Positions 18,396 through 27,252 of a stretch of 64,000 bases of DNA are shown here, piece by piece. The position numbers and the translations under genes are program-made. Each line of letters opens with the position of its first letter. Within the stretch, counting starts at the first letter, position 1. The notes under the pieces were generated by a model. The model made no database searches. It was not told the origin of the DNA and was given only the letters and a program-made list of their open reading frames with translations. Source of the stretch: Endozoicomonas montiporae CL-33 (lineage in GTDB: Bacteria > Pseudomonadota > Gammaproteobacteria > Pseudomonadales > Endozoicomonadaceae); the NCBI RefSeq assembly GCF_001583435.1, contig NZ_CP013251.1, positions 2,129,617 through 2,193,616 of the forward strand. Direction: 5' to 3'.

Positions 18396-19568
18396 ATGCT
18401 TAAAGCCACTAAAGTACGCATCTACCCAACGCCAGAACAGACGGTTTTTTTAAACCGTCAGTTTGGTGCTGTGCGTATGGTCTGGAATAAGGCACTGGCG
18501 ATAAAGACTCATTACTATAAGGTACGGGAGCAAAATCTTTCCCCGAGAAAAGACCTGAAACCTCTGCTGGTCACTGCCAAGAAAAGCCGCAAATATTCAT
18601 GGCTGAAAGAAGCTGATTCGATTGCCTTGCAGCAGTCTGTTATCAATCTGGACAAGGCGTTCCAGAACTTCTTTAACCCGAAGCTGGAAGCCCGCTTTCC
18701 CCGCTTCAAGTCGAAACACGGTAAACAGAGTAGTTACCATTGCATGTCGGTTGCTGTGGGCGAAAACTGGGTCAAAGTCCCCAAGTGCAAACCAATCAAG
18801 GCAAGGATTCACAGAGAAATAACCGGAACAGTCAAGTCCATCACTCTGACCAAAACACCAACAGGTAAGTTCTACGCTTCTGTTTTGGCTGAAGATGATA
18901 TGTCTGAAGCGAGGCAGATAACCGAACTGCAAAGCTCTCGCATAGTTGGCGTTGATGTTGGTTTAACTGACATTGCCATTACCAGTACCGGAGTAAAAAC
19001 CGGCAATCCCCGATTCATAAAAAATGCACAACGCAACCTGAAGCGAAAACAGAAGGCTTTATCAAGATGCAAGAAAGGCTCTAAAGGCAGAGTCAAAGCA
19101 AGATTACTCGTGGCAAAGGCGCATGAGCGTGTAGCCTTTGCCCGTAATGACTTTCAGCACAAACTTTCCAGACAACTCATTGACGAAAACCAAGCGGTGA
19201 TTGTGGAAACGCTGAAGGTCAAGAACATGCTCAAGAACCATTGCCTTGCCCGATCCATAGCTGATGCAGGCTGGCACTCCCTTGTCATCAAGCTCGACTA
19301 CAAAGCGAAACAGGCAGGTAAGCATCTGGTGAAGATCGACCAGTGGTTTGCTTCCTCGAAGACGTGTTCCTGCTGTGATCGAAAGCAAGAGGAAATGCCG
19401 CTGAATATCCGGTCATGGACGTGTGAATGCGGGTATGTCGCAGATCGTGACATCAACGCTGCCATCAACGTGAAGAAGCAAGGTATTTTGAAATTAAAGG
19501 CGGAAGGGCTGTCCGTCTCTGCTGATGGAGGCAAGCGTAAATCCAGCACAGTGCTGGTTGCTGCCTGA
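18396..19568 (+). CDS. tnpB: TnpB, RNA-guided nuclease of the IS605 element
   Basis: TnpB proteins are RNA-guided DNA nucleases (Cas12 ancestors) that help keep the element in place. It has 390 residues with an N-terminal OrfB domain (MLKATKVRIYPTPEQTVFLN). A RuvC domain has Asp187 in VGVDVGLTDIAIT, Glu271 in VIVETLKVKNM and Asp352 in ADRDINAAINV. Between the last two is a zinc ribbon CSCCDRKQ...CECG. All catalytic residues are present. The guide RNA should come from the element's right end, which a second IS1182 splits 20 bp after the stop codon, so normal guide formation is probably lost. Confidence 0.95.
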   Translation: MLKATKVRIYPTPEQTVFLNRQFGAVRMVWNKALAIKTHYYKVREQNLSPRKDLKPLLVTAKKSRKYSWLKEADSIALQQSVINLDKAFQNFFNPKLEARFPRFKSKHGKQSSYHCMSVAVGENWVKVPKCKPIKARIHREITGTVKSITLTKTPTGKFYASVLAEDDMSEARQITELQSSRIVGVDVGLTDIAITSTGVKTGNPRFIKNAQRNLKRKQKALSRCKKGSKGRVKARLLVAKAHERVAFARNDFQHKLSRQLIDENQAVIVETLKVKNMLKNHCLARSIADAGWHSLVIKLDYKAKQAGKHLVKIDQWFASSKTCSCCDRKQEEMPLNIRSWTCECGYVADRDINAAINVKKQGILKLKAEGLSVSADGGKRKSSTVLVAA

Positions 19569-19591
19569 GAAGTCAGAAGCCCCCAACTTTA

Positions 19592-21317
19592 GAGGGTGTC
19601 TTAAAAGTCAAAACTCAAATCCAGTGAAGCACTACTTTTTGCAAAGCATGATGCTTCATTGTGATTCTTCCCTTATTCGTTCGTTTGCTGCCAAATGACC
19701 AACGTGATCCAGATAGCAACCAGAGAAGCCAGTTTAACCATAAAATGACGTAAATACTGACTTTTACAGCACGACTCAGGTTATAGGCCAACAGGTGTAG
19801 GCCAAATTCCAGTTTAACTTTCTCCAGTCCCCTGCGACGAAAACGGTTTAACCCCTGTATATCCCGTAAATAGGCAAAAACAGGCTCAACCATCGCCTTT
19901 CTTTTGCTGAAAGACTTTTTAGCTTTCGGGTGCTGCATAACCTGCCTCAGTGCATCCTTGGCATCATCCATCGCATAGCGTTTTATGCGGCGCCCTTTCT
20001 TATTGGTCGTACACTGATCTTTGAGGGGGCAACCTTCACACGGCCCATTGCCATATATCTTTTGCTCTTTTGTGCGAGTGCTTCCCTTTATCTTGCCGAT
20101 GAGAACCAGCTCTTTTCCAGCAGGGCAATGATAAACGTCATTGGTTTCATCATAATAAAAATGCCCCTTCTGGAACTTTGCTGACTCTTTGGGTTTGCCT
20201 GGCTCTTTACCCTCAGGGCATAGCAAACTGATATCGCGCTTCAGGCTGGTTGCAATAACGTCATCATTGAAATAACCCGCATCCAGTAGCATTTCATCAA
20301 CAGGTTCACCCGTTACTTGCATTGACTGGTCAAGCATTGGGTTTACAACAGTCGTTTCATTGGTAGGGTCAACAGCCTGTGCCAGTACCACACGCTTGCT
20401 ATTGGCTAATACCGATGGTTTGTAGCCTGTCGTGTATCCTCGCCCCCGTTTCATCTTTTGAACAACGGCTTCAGGCTCTGTGGGGCTTACGACAGCACTT
20501 CCTGATTTACCGTTTTTCTTTCGCTTCTCATTGCGGTCAATAACTGCTTCGTAAGCACCGCTGGCCATCTCCAGGTTCTTTTGATTTTTAGCGGAATCTG
20601 GATGGTTGTCAGCTTTCTGTTGCGCTGCTTCAAGAGCTTGCTGCGCGGCTTCCTGCTTAATCAGGTTGTAGCTTGAGCAGGCTGCTTCTATGACCGTTCC
20701 ATCACCAGCCAGACAACTTCCATCGGAGTCTGTTTTTTTGAGAACAGCTCGTGTCAGGCTTTCAAAAAATGCACCGGTCATGGACTCGCTATGCATGTTG
20801 ATGAAGCGACCAATAATGGCATGATCTGGAAAAATCCCTCCGGTAACCCACATACAACCAAGGTCAACACGAGCTAATCGTTCCAAAGTTCTCAGCGAGG
20901 TAATGCCCTGCATAATGCCATAGAGAATCAAACCCATCATATTACGGGGTGAATAAGGAGGACGTCCTTCCGGGGCATACCTTTGCTCAAAATCAGACCA
21001 GTCCTGCTCATCAAGAAGTGCTGCAACCATGAAGGGCGTTTTTTGACCAGCCTGCTCAAGGTGCTCTTTCAGGCTCGTGTTACCGAGGGTGATAGTGTTG
21101 GGGTCAGGAGCAACAAAACGACGATTGTCTGATTTATGGCCTCCTGATCGTTTGGATTTGTCCTGCTTTTTGTGATCAGGACTACTGGCTGCACCTGAAA
21201 AAATATCGAGCTGTGGAGCAGTATTAATCTTTATTTGCGGTCTTGTTGTCATGCTGGAGCCGGTAGAGCTACTTTATATTCAGATTACCGGCTTATGAAG
21301 GCTTTTGCGACACCCTC
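19592..21317 (-). mobile_element. IS1182-family element, copy 2 (1726 bp)
   Basis: Starts GAGGGTGTC at 19592 and ends GACACCCTC at 21317, with a 4 bp duplication TTTA (19588-19591 and 21318-21321) that is the loop of the IS605 right hairpin. Orientation is opposite to copy 1. Confidence 0.88.
19615..21252 (-). CDS. IS1182-family transposase, copy 2
   Basis: A 545-residue DDE transposase, intact, with the same motifs as copy 1 (LAGDGTVIEAACSSYN, DEMLLDAGYFNDDVI, KRKAMVEPVFAYLRDIQG). Scattered differences (for example SKRSGGHKSDN against PKGSGNKTDK) and an unrelated C-terminal tail (YVILWLNWLLWLLSGSRWSF) distinguish it from copy 1. Confidence 0.93.
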   Translation of the reverse strand: MTTRPQIKINTAPQLDIFSGAASSPDHKKQDKSKRSGGHKSDNRRFVAPDPNTITLGNTSLKEHLEQAGQKTPFMVAALLDEQDWSDFEQRYAPEGRPPYSPRNMMGLILYGIMQGITSLRTLERLARVDLGCMWVTGGIFPDHAIIGRFINMHSESMTGAFFESLTRAVLKKTDSDGSCLAGDGTVIEAACSSYNLIKQEAAQQALEAAQQKADNHPDSAKNQKNLEMASGAYEAVIDRNEKRKKNGKSGSAVVSPTEPEAVVQKMKRGRGYTTGYKPSVLANSKRVVLAQAVDPTNETTVVNPMLDQSMQVTGEPVDEMLLDAGYFNDDVIATSLKRDISLLCPEGKEPGKPKESAKFQKGHFYYDETNDVYHCPAGKELVLIGKIKGSTRTKEQKIYGNGPCEGCPLKDQCTTNKKGRRIKRYAMDDAKDALRQVMQHPKAKKSFSKRKAMVEPVFAYLRDIQGLNRFRRRGLEKVKLEFGLHLLAYNLSRAVKVSIYVILWLNWLLWLLSGSRWSFGSKRTNKGRITMKHHALQKVVLHWI

Positions 21318-21340
21318 TTTAGTTGGGGGAGCAGTCACTT

Positions 21341-21505
21341 ATACCAATCAAAGTTATTATACCAATCGCAGTTATTAGCTATTCTATTGCGCTGGCTTTT
21401 TGAGCGATTATCCTGCGTTGGCGATCGTCGCCTTTATGCCCTATGGGTATTGTCTAATCGCCCAAAAACCATGCTCATAACGAAGCTAATAACTTTGATT
21501 GGTAT
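21341..21505. repeat. 165 bp palindromic element with 19 bp perfect inverted repeats
   Basis: ATACCAATCAAAGTTATTA (21341-21359) is exactly complemented at 21487-21505. Just inside the left arm an 18 bp near-copy begins ATACCAATCGCAGTTATT. There is no coding frame. It has the form of a MITE or intergenic repeat and ends on the stop codon of the lipase gene. Confidence 0.85.
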
Positions 21506-23127
21506 TAGTCTTCAAAAAAGGGACGCCAGATATATTGTGTTTCGTCGATAGTCCACTTTGCCAAGGCAACCATCAGGTTGGCAACGGGCGGCTTCAGGTA
21601 CAGCTCTTTGAAGCCGTAGTGAGGGAAGAGATCAAAGTCTTTATCGGCTTTGATTTTTCCCACAAGGGCTGGCAAGTGTGTTTGAAACCAGTTTTCTGGC
21701 AGGTCATTGTATATCCAGATAATGTCTACTTTCTCCCCACCGGGAATGCCGTAACAGTCATTCTTCAAAGTCGTCAGGCCGGTTTGTTTGTAAACAATGG
21801 GCTTGCCGTTTTCCTTGGCCTTCCATAATGCCTCGGCCAATGGTTGATAATGCGCATCACCAAAAACCTTATTTCTTGAACTGAGAACGCTACAGTCCTG
21901 CTGATGAATGTGCGTATCAGGTTGATAGAATTTTTTTTCTGCAGACTCATCAGGAATAATTCCGAAATAAGAAGGGATGACTTTATCCATCCCAATAATG
22001 CCTGTCCCGCCTGTTTTTTTCGGAGTATGTTTTAGCGGAATATCAGTGTGTACGAACGCAATGATTTTTTTCTGTCCGCGCCGTAGCAGGGGCATGATGC
22101 TGACATAATCTTCGTTGCCACTGTCTGCAAACATTCGGCTTGAAGATTTAATGGTTTTTTCTTGCAGATTGGGTTCCGGGTACTGGAATTCAGGTGGAAA
22201 GTAACTGAATGGGATTGTATCAACATAGTTGGCACCGGTAGTCGCCATGGCATTCGCTACTGTCAGCCCTTTACCCTCACCAAGTTTTACTTCACAGTAG
22301 TCATTGCTGCATGACAGCTTTTGCTCTTTGATGTCGCGGTTGAAGCCGCAGGGCGGAAGTGTATAGGCACCCTCTTTAAAGCTGGTTATGGCTCCGCCAA
22401 CCCATTCAGGCGTCATTTCGATGGGTATCTTTTCTTCATGCTGACCCTTCAGGTAAGCATTGATGATCAGTTCGCCTTTATTGGTCAGACCCGGAAAGGC
22501 TGCAGGTGCAAGCTTGGCGTCAGGCTTCAAGTCGAAGCGTTCTAACAGTGCGTAGGAGAGATATTCTTCCCACCCTTTGTAGCCTGGGAAGATGAACGGG
22601 AAATGACGCCACAGGAAGAAGGAAAGAGCTGCGGAGTAGTAGCCCAGATGCTGCGCCACACTGGCCAGTCGATCGCCTTTCAGTTGGGCGATATTGTTTT
22701 CTGCAGGTGTTTTTTCAGTATCGTCCCAGTAAAGCTTATTCAGTTCAATATTGGGTGAGCCAAGAAATGCCTCTACCTTCTTTGGAGAATGCATCAGGGT
22801 AGCCGTAATTGCCCAGGCTCCCCCGGAGGAGGCAGAGAATCGGGATATTTCAGTCTTGTATTCCGGTTGCATAAACTGACTAAGGGCTTCAAGCAGGACT
22901 AAAGCCCGGGAGCCGCCACCAGACAGGGCCAGTCCGACTTTTTCAGACAATGCCTGTTGTCTCTTGTAATCAGCATCAGAGGTGTTTTTTTTATTCAGCA
23001 GGTGAATGTCAGTGGTTGAATCAAGACATGTCAGGAGAGGGGTGTCGTCTGAATGGGTCATCGGGCAGCTCAGTGCCAAAGCAACCAGACAGGGTTGAAT
23101 CAATCGCAATCGTTGAAACGGATTCAT
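21505..23127 (-). CDS. Exported cPLA2-like phospholipase
   Basis: Likely a lipid acyl hydrolase. It has 540 residues with an N-terminal signal-like segment (MNPFQRLRLIQPCLVALALS). An oxyanion-type loop LALSGGGSRALVLLEAL (residues 67-83), a nucleophile-type SASSGGAWAIT (Ser101) and FADSGNEDYVSIMPLLRRG with the dyad Asp near 335 match the cPLA2/phospholipase B lineage better than ordinary bacterial patatins. It stands alone between the palindromic repeat and a Nudix gene. Such eukaryote-type lipases in bacteria often act on host membranes; that is inference. No secretion signal beyond the N-terminus is seen. Confidence 0.8.
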   Translation of the reverse strand: MNPFQRLRLIQPCLVALALSCPMTHSDDTPLLTCLDSTTDIHLLNKKNTSDADYKRQQALSEKVGLALSGGGSRALVLLEALSQFMQPEYKTEISRFSASSGGAWAITATLMHSPKKVEAFLGSPNIELNKLYWDDTEKTPAENNIAQLKGDRLASVAQHLGYYSAALSFFLWRHFPFIFPGYKGWEEYLSYALLERFDLKPDAKLAPAAFPGLTNKGELIINAYLKGQHEEKIPIEMTPEWVGGAITSFKEGAYTLPPCGFNRDIKEQKLSCSNDYCEVKLGEGKGLTVANAMATTGANYVDTIPFSYFPPEFQYPEPNLQEKTIKSSSRMFADSGNEDYVSIMPLLRRGQKKIIAFVHTDIPLKHTPKKTGGTGIIGMDKVIPSYFGIIPDESAEKKFYQPDTHIHQQDCSVLSSRNKVFGDAHYQPLAEALWKAKENGKPIVYKQTGLTTLKNDCYGIPGGEKVDIIWIYNDLPENWFQTHLPALVGKIKADKDFDLFPHYGFKELYLKPPVANLMVALAKWTIDETQYIWRPFFED

Positions 23128-23207
23128 AGCAGTCTACATCAGTTCACAGTGATAGCTACAAGTTTAGTTCCAATTGTGTGATTTGCCGTCTGATTCTGTT
23201 GTGTGCT

Positions 23208-23888
23208 TTATGATTTAAATCGTTGCCTCGGGCGAAGGCCAAACTCGCGGTCAAAATGCGGAACGTCAAGGGGGATGTTGGTGCCGAATCCGGCATTGAG
23301 ACACTCTGCCAGCATGATGGCTGTCAGCCCCCAGATCCGGTATTCCCGATACTGAAAAAAGGGCATCCGGTATGTGTGTTCGCTCATCTGCCAGAGATCG
23401 CTCTGAAGGTTGTCCGGATTCAGCAGAAATTCCAGGGGGACGGTGAATATTCGATCCAGTTCATCGGTATTTGCCCTCAGTTCCGGAAGCTGGGCAATGA
23501 CTCCGACAAAAGGCGTGACTTCCAGTCCAAAGCGGGACACTACACTACTGCCTCGTCCGATGATTTTGACTAATCCCGGTTCAAGGCTGATTTCCTCCCA
23601 GGATTCTCGTAAAGCTGTAGACAGAAGGTCTGTGTCGGCTTCATCTTTTTTTCCACCGGGGAAGGCGACTTCTCCACTGTGGGTATTCATGTGGGAGGCT
23701 CGACGGGTCAGGATCAGGTGGAAACTGTTGTCTTGTCTGACCAGAGGAATAAGAACGGCTGCTTGTGGCAGGTCGCTATTCAGGCTTTGGTAGGGGTAGT
23801 TTTGAAATTTTTGTTCTAATTCTCTAAGCATAAACAGTCTGAAGTGTTGTCTATTATTTTTATTATAATTCAGAGCATCTTTATTCAA
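23208..23888 (-). CDS. nudL: Nudix hydrolase, CoA pyrophosphatase type
   Basis: Predicted to cleave coenzyme A or its derivatives to phosphopantetheine and 3',5'-ADP. It has 226 residues. It carries the CoA-specific motif [20 protein letters not shown] followed directly by the Nudix box ([11 protein letters not shown]...[11 protein letters not shown]). Upstream of it lies the divergent Nudix gene at 23984. Confidence 0.87.
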   Translation of the reverse strand: MNKDALNYNKNNRQHFRLFMLRELEQKFQNYPYQSLNSDLPQAAVLIPLVRQDNSFHLILTRRASHMNTHSGEVAFPGGKKDEADTDLLSTALRESWEEISLEPGLVKIIGRGSSVVSRFGLEVTPFVGVIAQLPELRANTDELDRIFTVPLEFLLNPDNLQSDLWQMSEHTYRMPFFQYREYRIWGLTAIMLAECLNAGFGTNIPLDVPHFDREFGLRPRQRFKS

Positions 23889-23983
23889 AATTCAGATTCA
23901 GTCTTCGTCAGCTTCTTGGCGATGAAAGATGCTTTTTACCGGTACTTTTCATACTAACACAGTCTTTTAAAATTACCCGTCTT

Positions 23984-24649
23984 TTGTCGCTTTACCCACA
24001 CGCCGACCAACAAGTGATGGACAAGCAAGAGCTCCTCGTTTTAATGTGGAATGAAAGACTGGTGAGGAAGGGAGTGAACGTGAAGTATTGCAGCCACTGT
24101 GGTGCCCGGGTGCGACAAGAAATTCCGAATGGAGATAATCGACCGAGGGATGTGTGCGGCGAATGCGGCATGATTCATTATCAAAACCCCAGAGTCGTCG
24201 CGGGCTGTCTGCCGGTATACGACAACAAAGTATTGCTTTGTCGGCGCGCAATAGAACCCCGTAAAGGTTTATGGACGTTACCCGGTGGGTTTCTGGAGCT
24301 TGGTGAAACCATTGAGCAGGGTGCGATCAGGGAGACTTTTGAAGAAGCCGGGGCAGAGGTGACTGTCACACAGCTTTATACGCTGTTTAATGTCCTGCAT
24401 GTCGGTCAGTTGTCGCTTTTCTTTCTGGCCGAAATGGATGTGCCGGTTTTTTCTGCGGGCGTGGAAAGTCTGGAAGTGCAACTGTTTGGTGAACAGGATA
24501 TTCCCTGGGATGAGCTGGCTTTTACCACCATTCGTCTGACCCTTGAATACTATTTTTCAGATCGGCGTCGAGGTGAGTTTGTACAACGCATTCAGGATAT
24601 TAATTACAACACTGCTAAGACTCAGACTCTGAAAGCGGGAAGTGCCTGA
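23984..24649 (+). CDS. Nudix hydrolase with N-terminal zinc ribbon
   Basis: Predicted nucleotide pyrophosphatase. A zinc ribbon (YCSHCGARV, then [14 protein letters not shown]) precedes a Nudix domain with [21 protein letters not shown] and TFEEAGAEV. This architecture resembles NADH pyrophosphatase NudC but the protein is shorter. The listed start (221 residues) adds an unconserved N-terminus. A GTG near 24074-24080 after GGAAGGGAG would begin just before KYCSHCG and is more likely. Its end overlaps the convergent gene at 24615 by 35 bp. Confidence 0.85.
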   Translation: MSLYPHADQQVMDKQELLVLMWNERLVRKGVNVKYCSHCGARVRQEIPNGDNRPRDVCGECGMIHYQNPRVVAGCLPVYDNKVLLCRRAIEPRKGLWTLPGGFLELGETIEQGAIRETFEEAGAEVTVTQLYTLFNVLHVGQLSLFFLAEMDVPVFSAGVESLEVQLFGEQDIPWDELAFTTIRLTLEYYFSDRRRGEFVQRIQDINYNTAKTQTLKAGSA

Positions 24650-24947
24650 CGGGCCAGACTTCAAAGGCGGGCTCTTCGTAGGGGTGTGCTTTAATCAGTG
24701 CTGTGACAGCGGCTTCAACCTGTTCATCAGGGCACATCATTTCAACCTTGTATTCTTCAAACTGCTCTAATGTTTCGGGTTTTCCACGAAAGGGATTGCT
24801 GCTTTTCAGTCCCCGAAACTGCATTTGTCCCAGAGCTTGCCAGCAACACCGATCATAGTGCCTGTATTTCCCAGCCCCGGCGTTAAAAACAGCGTCTTTA
24901 ACCGTTTCCAGATGAGAGGCCGGGACATAGAAACAAAGCTTATGCAT
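24615..24947 (-). CDS. NIF3/YqfO-C-like small protein
   Basis: A 110-residue protein with [37 protein letters not shown] and the ending [15 protein letters not shown]. This matches the stand-alone domain related to the insert of NIF3/YqfO proteins (CutA-like fold). Its function is not established. Its start overlaps the upstream acyltransferase stop by 8 bp, so they are probably co-transcribed. Confidence 0.8.
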   Translation of the reverse strand: MHKLCFYVPASHLETVKDAVFNAGAGKYRHYDRCCWQALGQMQFRGLKSSNPFRGKPETLEQFEEYKVEMMCPDEQVEAAVTALIKAHPYEEPAFEVWPVRHFPLSESES

Positions 24948-26085
24948 AACGATTAAAGACGGGTGTCGCGTACATGGTTAGCAACCATTTGCGATGATCA
25001 TTGTCTGCAGCTGCCAGCCTCTGCTCAAACTCCGATCGTTTGCTATCCAGATCCACATCGGGAAACAAGCTGTTCAGGTCTGGAACCGGAGCGCCTGTGT
25101 GCAGGTTTTTCATGGCTTTCCAGGCAAAAAGGTTGGCAGGCTGCAGCTGATAGTTCTTATGAATTTGTCGGTCAACTTCCATCACTACATCATTCGCCGA
25201 GTCATAGTCGCCTGTCAGTGGTGTGCCAAAAGCAATGTGGACATGGCCTTTCTGGCCTTCGATGCCTTTAACGATGCTGTGCATGTCTTCGCCTTCCGAT
25301 TTCATGTAGCTACCGTTGTGCTCGGTTTCATACAGTTCTCTGGCTTTCATGGTGTCGCAGGGGTCGTACTCATAGGAAATAGCCACTGGCACAATGTTCA
25401 TGGAGCGAATACTGTCTGAAAAAGAAGTGTCAGCCCCTTTGCGACTCATATGAAACATCTTGATGATGGCGCTGTCGGTCAGGTCATTGCCGTCTTTGGC
25501 CCGGCCTTCACTCTGGGCAATCCAGACGGAATGACCGGTGTCGATGGAGTGGTGGATATAGGCCGACAAGGTCTGGAAAGCCTTCAGTTTTTCCCGGCGC
25601 CCGGACACCGAACGCTTAACAATAAAGCTTTTGTTAAGGCGCATCAGGTCACTCACGAACGGTCGCTGTAGCAGATTGTCGCCAATGGCAATACGAACGG
25701 TATCCATACCGTTTTTATAAACGCCGTAATTCACAAAAGCCGGATCCATAACGATATCGCGATGATTGGACAGGTAAGTGTAGGCAACACCTGGCTTCAG
25801 GTTTTCAATGCCTGAATAGGTGATGTGACTGGTGGTGGATTCAATCACCTGAGACAGATACGGCTCAATCACTTTCTGCAGGGCATCGATATTGTGAACG
25901 TCTTTAAGGCGGGAGCGCAGGCCTCTGCCTGTCAGCCAGTACATGATGCCGCCGAGCCACTGGGACAGGCGTGGGAATTGATGATGTGACAGTGCGTGCA
26001 GTAACTCATGATCCTGAAGCAGTCGTTCAAGCGTCGGGCGTACTTCATCATCGTGATAGGGTCTTATTTCGTCGAAGCGTTCCAT
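24940..26085 (-). CDS. Glycerolipid acyltransferase (PlsC-like)
   Basis: A 381-residue protein with an acyltransferase domain: YLSNHRDIVMDPAFVNY as the catalytic His/Asp block, IVKRSVSGRREKLKAFQTL, and WIAQSEGRAKDGND as the substrate block, then IVPVAISYEYDPCD. The block has five residues between His and the last Asp, as in the marine-bacteria family with NHRDIV, rather than the HX4D of PlsC. Probably transfers acyl groups to lysophospholipid or a related lipid at the inner membrane. It is followed by the NIF3-like gene. Confidence 0.82.
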   Translation of the reverse strand: MERFDEIRPYHDDEVRPTLERLLQDHELLHALSHHQFPRLSQWLGGIMYWLTGRGLRSRLKDVHNIDALQKVIEPYLSQVIESTTSHITYSGIENLKPGVAYTYLSNHRDIVMDPAFVNYGVYKNGMDTVRIAIGDNLLQRPFVSDLMRLNKSFIVKRSVSGRREKLKAFQTLSAYIHHSIDTGHSVWIAQSEGRAKDGNDLTDSAIIKMFHMSRKGADTSFSDSIRSMNIVPVAISYEYDPCDTMKARELYETEHNGSYMKSEGEDMHSIVKGIEGQKGHVHIAFGTPLTGDYDSANDVVMEVDRQIHKNYQLQPANLFAWKAMKNLHTGAPVPDLNSLFPDVDLDSKRSEFEQRLAAADNDHRKWLLTMYATPVFNRYA

Positions 26086-26098
26086 CAGATCATTGTTC

Positions 26099-26162
26099 TA
26101 TGGTTGGTTTGTACAGCTATGGTTTGTGCAGCTATGGCTTGTGCGGCTATGGTTGGCTGAAT
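26099..26162. repeat. Short tandem array, about 15 bp units, upstream of the acyltransferase gene
   Basis: Four units start CTATGG (for example CTATGGTTTGTGCAG and CTATGGCTTGTGCGG). The first is 19 bp and the others 15 bp. A separate array of three 11 bp units (GCCTTGTTCGG-like) lies at about 26272-26307. Between them I see no gene. Confidence 0.8.
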
Positions 26163-26403
26163 AGCACCAGCGAATTATATAGCCAGTTTTTTTGCGGGTC
26201 TGTAGTCAACGTGTTCCTCTTTGTAACCGTTGCTCTGTTATTACAATCTGCCCTCTGTGTTTGTCCTGTCAGGCCTTGTTCGGGTCTTGTTCCGGCCTTG
26301 TTCCGGTATAGTGGCTTTGCCTTGGTATTATACGTATTATTCCCGTGAGTGTAATATGCCCTACAAGCCAAATGGCAATTCAGTGCAGTAAGGTTTTTTA
26401 AAA

Positions 26404-26964
26404 ATGTCTATAAAAACAAAATGCCAATGCGGAGTCTTTGCAACTTTAATGCTATTTTCAATGTCCGGCTGGAGTTCGGATTTTGAAAAACAGGCTGATT
26501 CTTCTGAGTCCGGGGCGTCCGTGCTCGAAGCCGGAATCACTCTTTTAAAGTCGCCGGGTCGATCCGGTTCAGCCAAAGCGGCATCCCTGTTGCAACCTCT
26601 TGCCGATGAGGGTAATTCCCGTGCACAGTTATGGCTCGGCAGGGCTTATCGCGATGGTCTGGGAGGTATGGAAAAAGATACCAGGAAATCTTTTCAGTAC
26701 TTTCAGGAAGCCGGTGGACGCGAGGGGATGAATCCGGAAGCTCAGCTCGAACTCGGGCGGGCTTACATGAAGGGCGAGGGAACGGACAGAAATTTAATTG
26801 CTGCTTATATGTGGACAGCATTGAGTGCTGACAAACAGGGTAGCTGGACCAGTGATGCCATTGTACAACGAGATGATTTACTGAACCGGCTGACACCTGC
26901 CCAGCGAGAGAAAGCCGGGGAGCTGGTGGAGCAGCTGCGCTCAATTTACCTGAAACAACCCTGA
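26404..26964 (+). CDS. Exported Sel1-repeat protein
   Basis: A 186-residue protein with a signal peptide ending near GWSSDF. At least two Sel1-like repeats follow (LLQPLADEGNSRAQLWLGRAYRDGLGGMEKD and NPEAQLELGRAYMKGEGTDRN). Sel1 repeats are alpha-solenoid binding modules, common in secreted or periplasmic proteins. The partner is unknown. The DUF2007 gene starts 12 bp after its stop and is probably co-transcribed. Confidence 0.85.
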   Translation: MSIKTKCQCGVFATLMLFSMSGWSSDFEKQADSSESGASVLEAGITLLKSPGRSGSAKAASLLQPLADEGNSRAQLWLGRAYRDGLGGMEKDTRKSFQYFQEAGGREGMNPEAQLELGRAYMKGEGTDRNLIAAYMWTALSADKQGSWTSDAIVQRDDLLNRLTPAQREKAGELVEQLRSIYLKQP

Positions 26965-26976
26965 TGCTGGTTGCTT

Positions 26977-27207
26977 ATGATCAAAATATACAGTCCCGAA
27001 AATGTCATGGAAGCGCAATGTCTGAAAGACTTTCTTGAACAACAGCGCATTAACTGTTTTATAGGAGGTCAATATCTGGCAGGTGCGATCGGTGAACTAC
27101 CAGTGACCGGCCTTCTCGGGCTGTATGTTGAAGAGATTGACGCAGAGCTGGCGAAAAGTCTGATCTGTGACTACCTCAGTGCAACGCCTGTTTTTCATAG
27201 TAAATAA
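26977..27207 (+). CDS. DUF2007 small protein
   Basis: About 76 residues from ATG 26977 (MIKIYSPENVMEAQCLKDFL); a TTG at 26971 is possible. It matches the DUF2007 (putative signal-transducing) family through YSPENVMEAQCLKDFLEQ and the closing LYVEEIDAELAKSLICDYLS. It follows the Sel1 gene by 12 bp. The molecular role is unknown. Confidence 0.8.
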   Translation: MIKIYSPENVMEAQCLKDFLEQQRINCFIGGQYLAGAIGELPVTGLLGLYVEEIDAELAKSLICDYLSATPVFHSK

Positions 27208-27252
27208 TGTTTTTGAAGTACTACTGAATATTTTACAACAACTTAATGATTA

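Larger units (their letters stand above)
16149..21330. mobile_element. IS200/IS605 element with both terminal hairpins split by IS1182 insertions
   Basis: Rejoining across the IS1182 copies gives two hairpins typical of IS605 ends. The left is CCCCTGAC-TTTTA-GGCAGGGG (16150-16162 joined to 17891-17898; one A/G mismatch). The right is a perfect CCCCCAAC-TTTA-GTTGGGGG (19580-19591 joined to 21322-21329). Between them lie divergent tnpA and tnpB. Both insertions are in the loop and duplicate it. The outer cleavage sites are not certain; the element probably starts between 16115 and 16148 and ends by about 21338. Confidence 0.8.

Noticed and set aside
16163..21317. Composite transposon made by two IS1182 copies carrying tnpA-tnpB
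   Set aside because: Each IS1182 has its own target duplication and sits in a hairpin of the IS605 element, which fits two separate insertions better than one composite unit.
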